The translations under genes and the position numbers were made by a program. A stretch of 8,570 bases of DNA, taken from assembly GCA_021160765.1 (NCBI GenBank), contig JAGHBW010000009.1, positions 1 through 8,570 of the forward strand, written 5' to 3'. The notes under the pieces are model-generated. The model had not been told where the DNA came from and ran no database searches. It saw only the letters and a program-made list of their open reading frames with translations. Position 1 is the first letter of the stretch, and the number at the start of each line of letters is the position of its first letter. This document shows, piece by piece, positions 6,407 to 8,570 of the stretch. This stretch comes from Thermoplasmata archaeon (lineage in GTDB: Archaea; Thermoplasmatota; Penumbrarchaeia; Penumbrarchaeales; EX4484-36).

Positions 6407-8570
6407 ATGAGAGGTGGTATTTGCTGGGTGGCGACACTTCTGCTAACACTTTCCATCGTAGCGGTCTGGCCACTTCATGGGATGGATGTTGTGGGAGGAG
6501 CAGAAAGCCGAACAATACAGTCTGTGCACTCCTCCCCAGATCCTGTGGCTAACCCCTATGGTGTTCACAGTATGGAAGAGGTTAGAAGTGGGGTGATCTA
6601 TCCGCCAGCTATCAATTACGGCGCAGGATACAGGATTGCAAAGGGGGACTTCAACGGAGATGGAGTGAAGGATCTAGCATTTTCTGCCATATATGTGAGC
6701 CAGGGGAGCCACCACACCGGTGCGGTATTTCTCCTTCTCGGACCGCTTCCGATGGACGGAATAGATCTTTCAAACGCAACCCCGGATCTTGCAGTATATG
6801 GTGGAATTGAGGGTGGGAGAATCGGGGAAAGCCTCTTATTCGCAGATCTAAACGGTGACGGATGCGATGAGTTGGTAATTGGTGCCCCTTCTACCCCTGT
6901 TGCGGGGGCGATCTACATAATTACTGGTGGGGACCCCTCAATATATGGGGGTAGAATAGATCTTCCCCCCGTGTATATGGGCGGCTACTTCACACTCTCC
7001 TTTACAGAGTTCTTCGGTGGAGGGGTTCTCGCAATCTGGGCTAACAAAGCACCAGAGGAAAACTTTCTACTGGGCTGGGATCTCTCCTCGGGGGATGTGG
7101 ACGGTGATGGGATAGAGGACCTCATATTCTCTCAGCCCTATGCCCAGCGGGTTCACGTGCTGTGGGGAAACACCTCATGGCCTGCACAAAAATACCTCAC
7201 AATCAAGCCTTCAGATTCTGAGGAGTTCTTTGGTGCTGCAGTTTTGGCTCTGGACATGGATTCTGACGGTCTGGATGATATAATTGTAGGTAGCCCCCGC
7301 TACAGCATGGGAACTACAGAGTCTGGTGCAATTTACATCTTCTACGGCAATTCCTCTTTTAAAAACCTCTCAACAATAAACACAACAATCGCTGATGTGC
7401 TAATAGAGGGCTCAAAAGTGGGCATGCGACTGGGGGAGGACATGGTGGGGTTATCCATTTATGGGAACCCATATCCTCTTCTAGCAGTATCCTCCCCGGG
7501 GGAGAAAAATTCAACGGGGGAAAAGGTGGGTGCTGTATATCTTATCAGGGGGAGGGAGAGGGGCTATTTTGGAAGAGAGCAATCTGTTGAATCGGTCTAT
7601 TTCCTCAGGATATTCGGGGATGAGAGCGAGGCTCCTCTTAAACGACTTGCCTCCTTTGACATTGACTCAGACGGCAGTGACGAATTGGCCCTTCTTAGGC
7701 CAGCATACAGGGTAGATGGGGAGATGTACGGTGAGATTGCAATAGTTTATTCATCCTCCATATACCGTGGTGGTCCCAAGGATAAGGAACTTAATGAAAT
7801 GGAGGTTTACCGAATAAGGGGTGTTGATCTCTATGATGGCTGTGGCTCTGATGCTGTTTTCCACAACGGTCTCCTCTTTATAGGGTCTTACGGAGCTGAT
7901 GGACCCAACAATACCCGTATGGAGTCAGGCGAGATTGAGATTGTGCCCACCTCCACCTTGAGGATTAGAGACGTAGAACTCCTTGGCACGTATCTTTTAG
8001 GGAATGGTGCAGCGACTGTTCCTTCTCAATACTTGACACTCATTGTCTCTCTTTATTCCACTAAGGGAACGGAGAACATAACCTCACTTTATGTAGATAT
8101 AAGGCAGACTTCCGGATGGAGTGGAGGGGTGGTTCTGAACTGGACACCTGCGGGTGGGTTGAGCATCCACGGTCCCCCGGACCTTCTCAATGCGTCTCTT
8201 TCAGGAGAACAAAAGACGTCACCATCTGAGATCATAGTGCGTATAAGGATATCCTTTTCCTTTCTCTGGCCTTCAGAGGGTTATATAATATTTGATATGA
8301 CGCTTGAAGGTAGAGGGGAGTCAGTTATTCAAAGAGATGGGCTTCGGCTGAGATTGATAAGGGAGCTTGAGGGGGGGGATGGCGGTTTGAGGGTAACGCA
8401 GGACAGAAGGGATGTGAGTTTGGAGGGCATGTTTGTACCGGGAAGCTCACCTATTACAATAAAAGGTCCATCGCCGGTCTTCAGAGAGCTTCCTGAGGTC
8501 CAGCCAGACCTTAGATATTTCAGGGCGGCTTTGTCATACCCGGGAGGCGAGGTTTACACCACTTTTCACA
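6407..8570 (+). CDS. Secreted integrin-alpha-like FG-GAP beta-propeller protein (3' end cut by window edge)
   Basis: The frame is open from ATG 6407 to the right edge, 721 codons without a stop. GGGGTG at 6394-6399 is the ribosome site. Residues 1-25 are a signal sequence (MRGGICWVATLLLTLSIVAV). Residues about 70-515 form FG-GAP repeats of the integrin-alpha type, with calcium loops DFNGDGVKD (81-89), DLNGDGCDE (147-155), DVDGDGIED (230-238), DMDSDGLDD (283-291) and DIDSDGSDE (418-426). Each is followed by a strand such as LVIGAP or IIVGSP and then a GAIYI-type strand. Two further blades without the loop are visible at about 335-385 and 470-515, making seven. From about 520 onward the protein is beta-rich without a recognised family, perhaps Ig-like. 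Several N-X-S/T sequons fit a glycosylated extracellular protein. Function by family is ligand binding or adhesion; an enzymatic or anchoring C-terminal domain may lie beyond the window. Confidence 0.92.
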   Translation, partial: MRGGICWVATLLLTLSIVAVWPLHGMDVVGGAESRTIQSVHSSPDPVANPYGVHSMEEVRSGVIYPPAINYGAGYRIAKGDFNGDGVKDLAFSAIYVSQGSHHTGAVFLLLGPLPMDGIDLSNATPDLAVYGGIEGGRIGESLLFADLNGDGCDELVIGAPSTPVAGAIYIITGGDPSIYGGRIDLPPVYMGGYFTLSFTEFFGGGVLAIWANKAPEENFLLGWDLSSGDVDGDGIEDLIFSQPYAQRVHVLWGNTSWPAQKYLTIKPSDSEEFFGAAVLALDMDSDGLDDIIVGSPRYSMGTTESGAIYIFYGNSSFKNLSTINTTIADVLIEGSKVGMRLGEDMVGLSIYGNPYPLLAVSSPGEKNSTGEKVGAVYLIRGRERGYFGREQSVESVYFLRIFGDESEAPLKRLASFDIDSDGSDELALLRPAYRVDGEMYGEIAIVYSSSIYRGGPKDKELNEMEVYRIRGVDLYDGCGSDAVFHNGLLFIGSYGADGPNNTRMESGEIEIVPTSTLRIRDVELLGTYLLGNGAATVPSQYLTLIVSLYSTKGTENITSLYVDIRQTSGWSGGVVLNWTPAGGLSIHGPPDLLNASLSGEQKTSPSEIIVRIRISFSFLWPSEGYIIFDMTLEGRGESVIQRDGLRLRLIRELEGGDGGLRVTQDRRDVSLEGMFVPGSSPITIKGPSPVFRELPEVQPDLRYFRAALSYPGGEVYTTFH

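Noticed and set aside
7530..7715. 61-codon plus-strand frame inside the FG-GAP gene
   Set aside because: It is out of frame with the FG-GAP protein, which continues through the region with a clear calcium loop at residues 418-426.
1..8570. CRISPR array, tRNA, insertion sequence or defence genes
   Set aside because: I looked for regularly spaced repeats, cloverleaf-type sequences, transposase motifs and terminal inverted repeats on both strands and saw none. The HD protein lacks a Cas3 helicase or any Cas neighbour.

Overview
The window looks like chromosomal DNA of a euryarchaeon. The main evidence is a full gatE gene, the archaea-specific subunit of the tRNA-dependent glutamine synthesis enzyme GatDE. 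Supporting evidence is TATA-like boxes (T-rich followed by ATA) about 33-65 bases before four of the genes, Shine-Dalgarno sites of the GGAGGTGAT type, and heavy use of AGG/AGA and ATA codons. The two large secreted proteins resemble those I associate with Thermoplasmata-type lineages, but I cannot assign the lineage from sequence alone. I see no RNA gene, insertion sequence, phage gene or CRISPR array. No gene-free stretch exceeds 300 bases.

Layout. Positions 1-3256, minus strand: one uninterrupted reading frame of at least 1085 codons for a secreted, probably membrane-anchored surface protein, running off the left edge just after its C-terminal membrane segment. Positions 3257-3436: a 180-base divergent promoter region. 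Positions 3437-5374, plus: gatE (645 aa). Positions 5445-5786 and 5798-6328, plus: a two-gene unit encoding a 113-residue helical protein of unknown function and an HD-superfamily phosphohydrolase. Positions 6407-8570, plus: a secreted protein with an integrin-alpha-like FG-GAP beta-propeller, cut by the right edge after 721 codons.

How the genes relate. A housekeeping translation gene and a small putative hydrolase operon sit between two large extracellular proteins. Both surface proteins have N-terminal signal sequences, acidic Asp-rich calcium-type loops and many N-glycosylation sequons, so they may take part in the cell envelope or adhesion. gatE, the small-protein/HD pair and the FG-GAP gene each have their own promoter-like element, so the three plus-strand units are probably not one operon. 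gatD is not adjacent to gatE in this window.

The most unusual items are the complete seven-blade architecture of the FG-GAP protein, in which two blades lack the calcium loop, the mosaic domain order of the minus-strand surface protein, and the unrecognised helical protein next to the HD hydrolase. I found no clear evidence of a defence system or other wholly new machinery.
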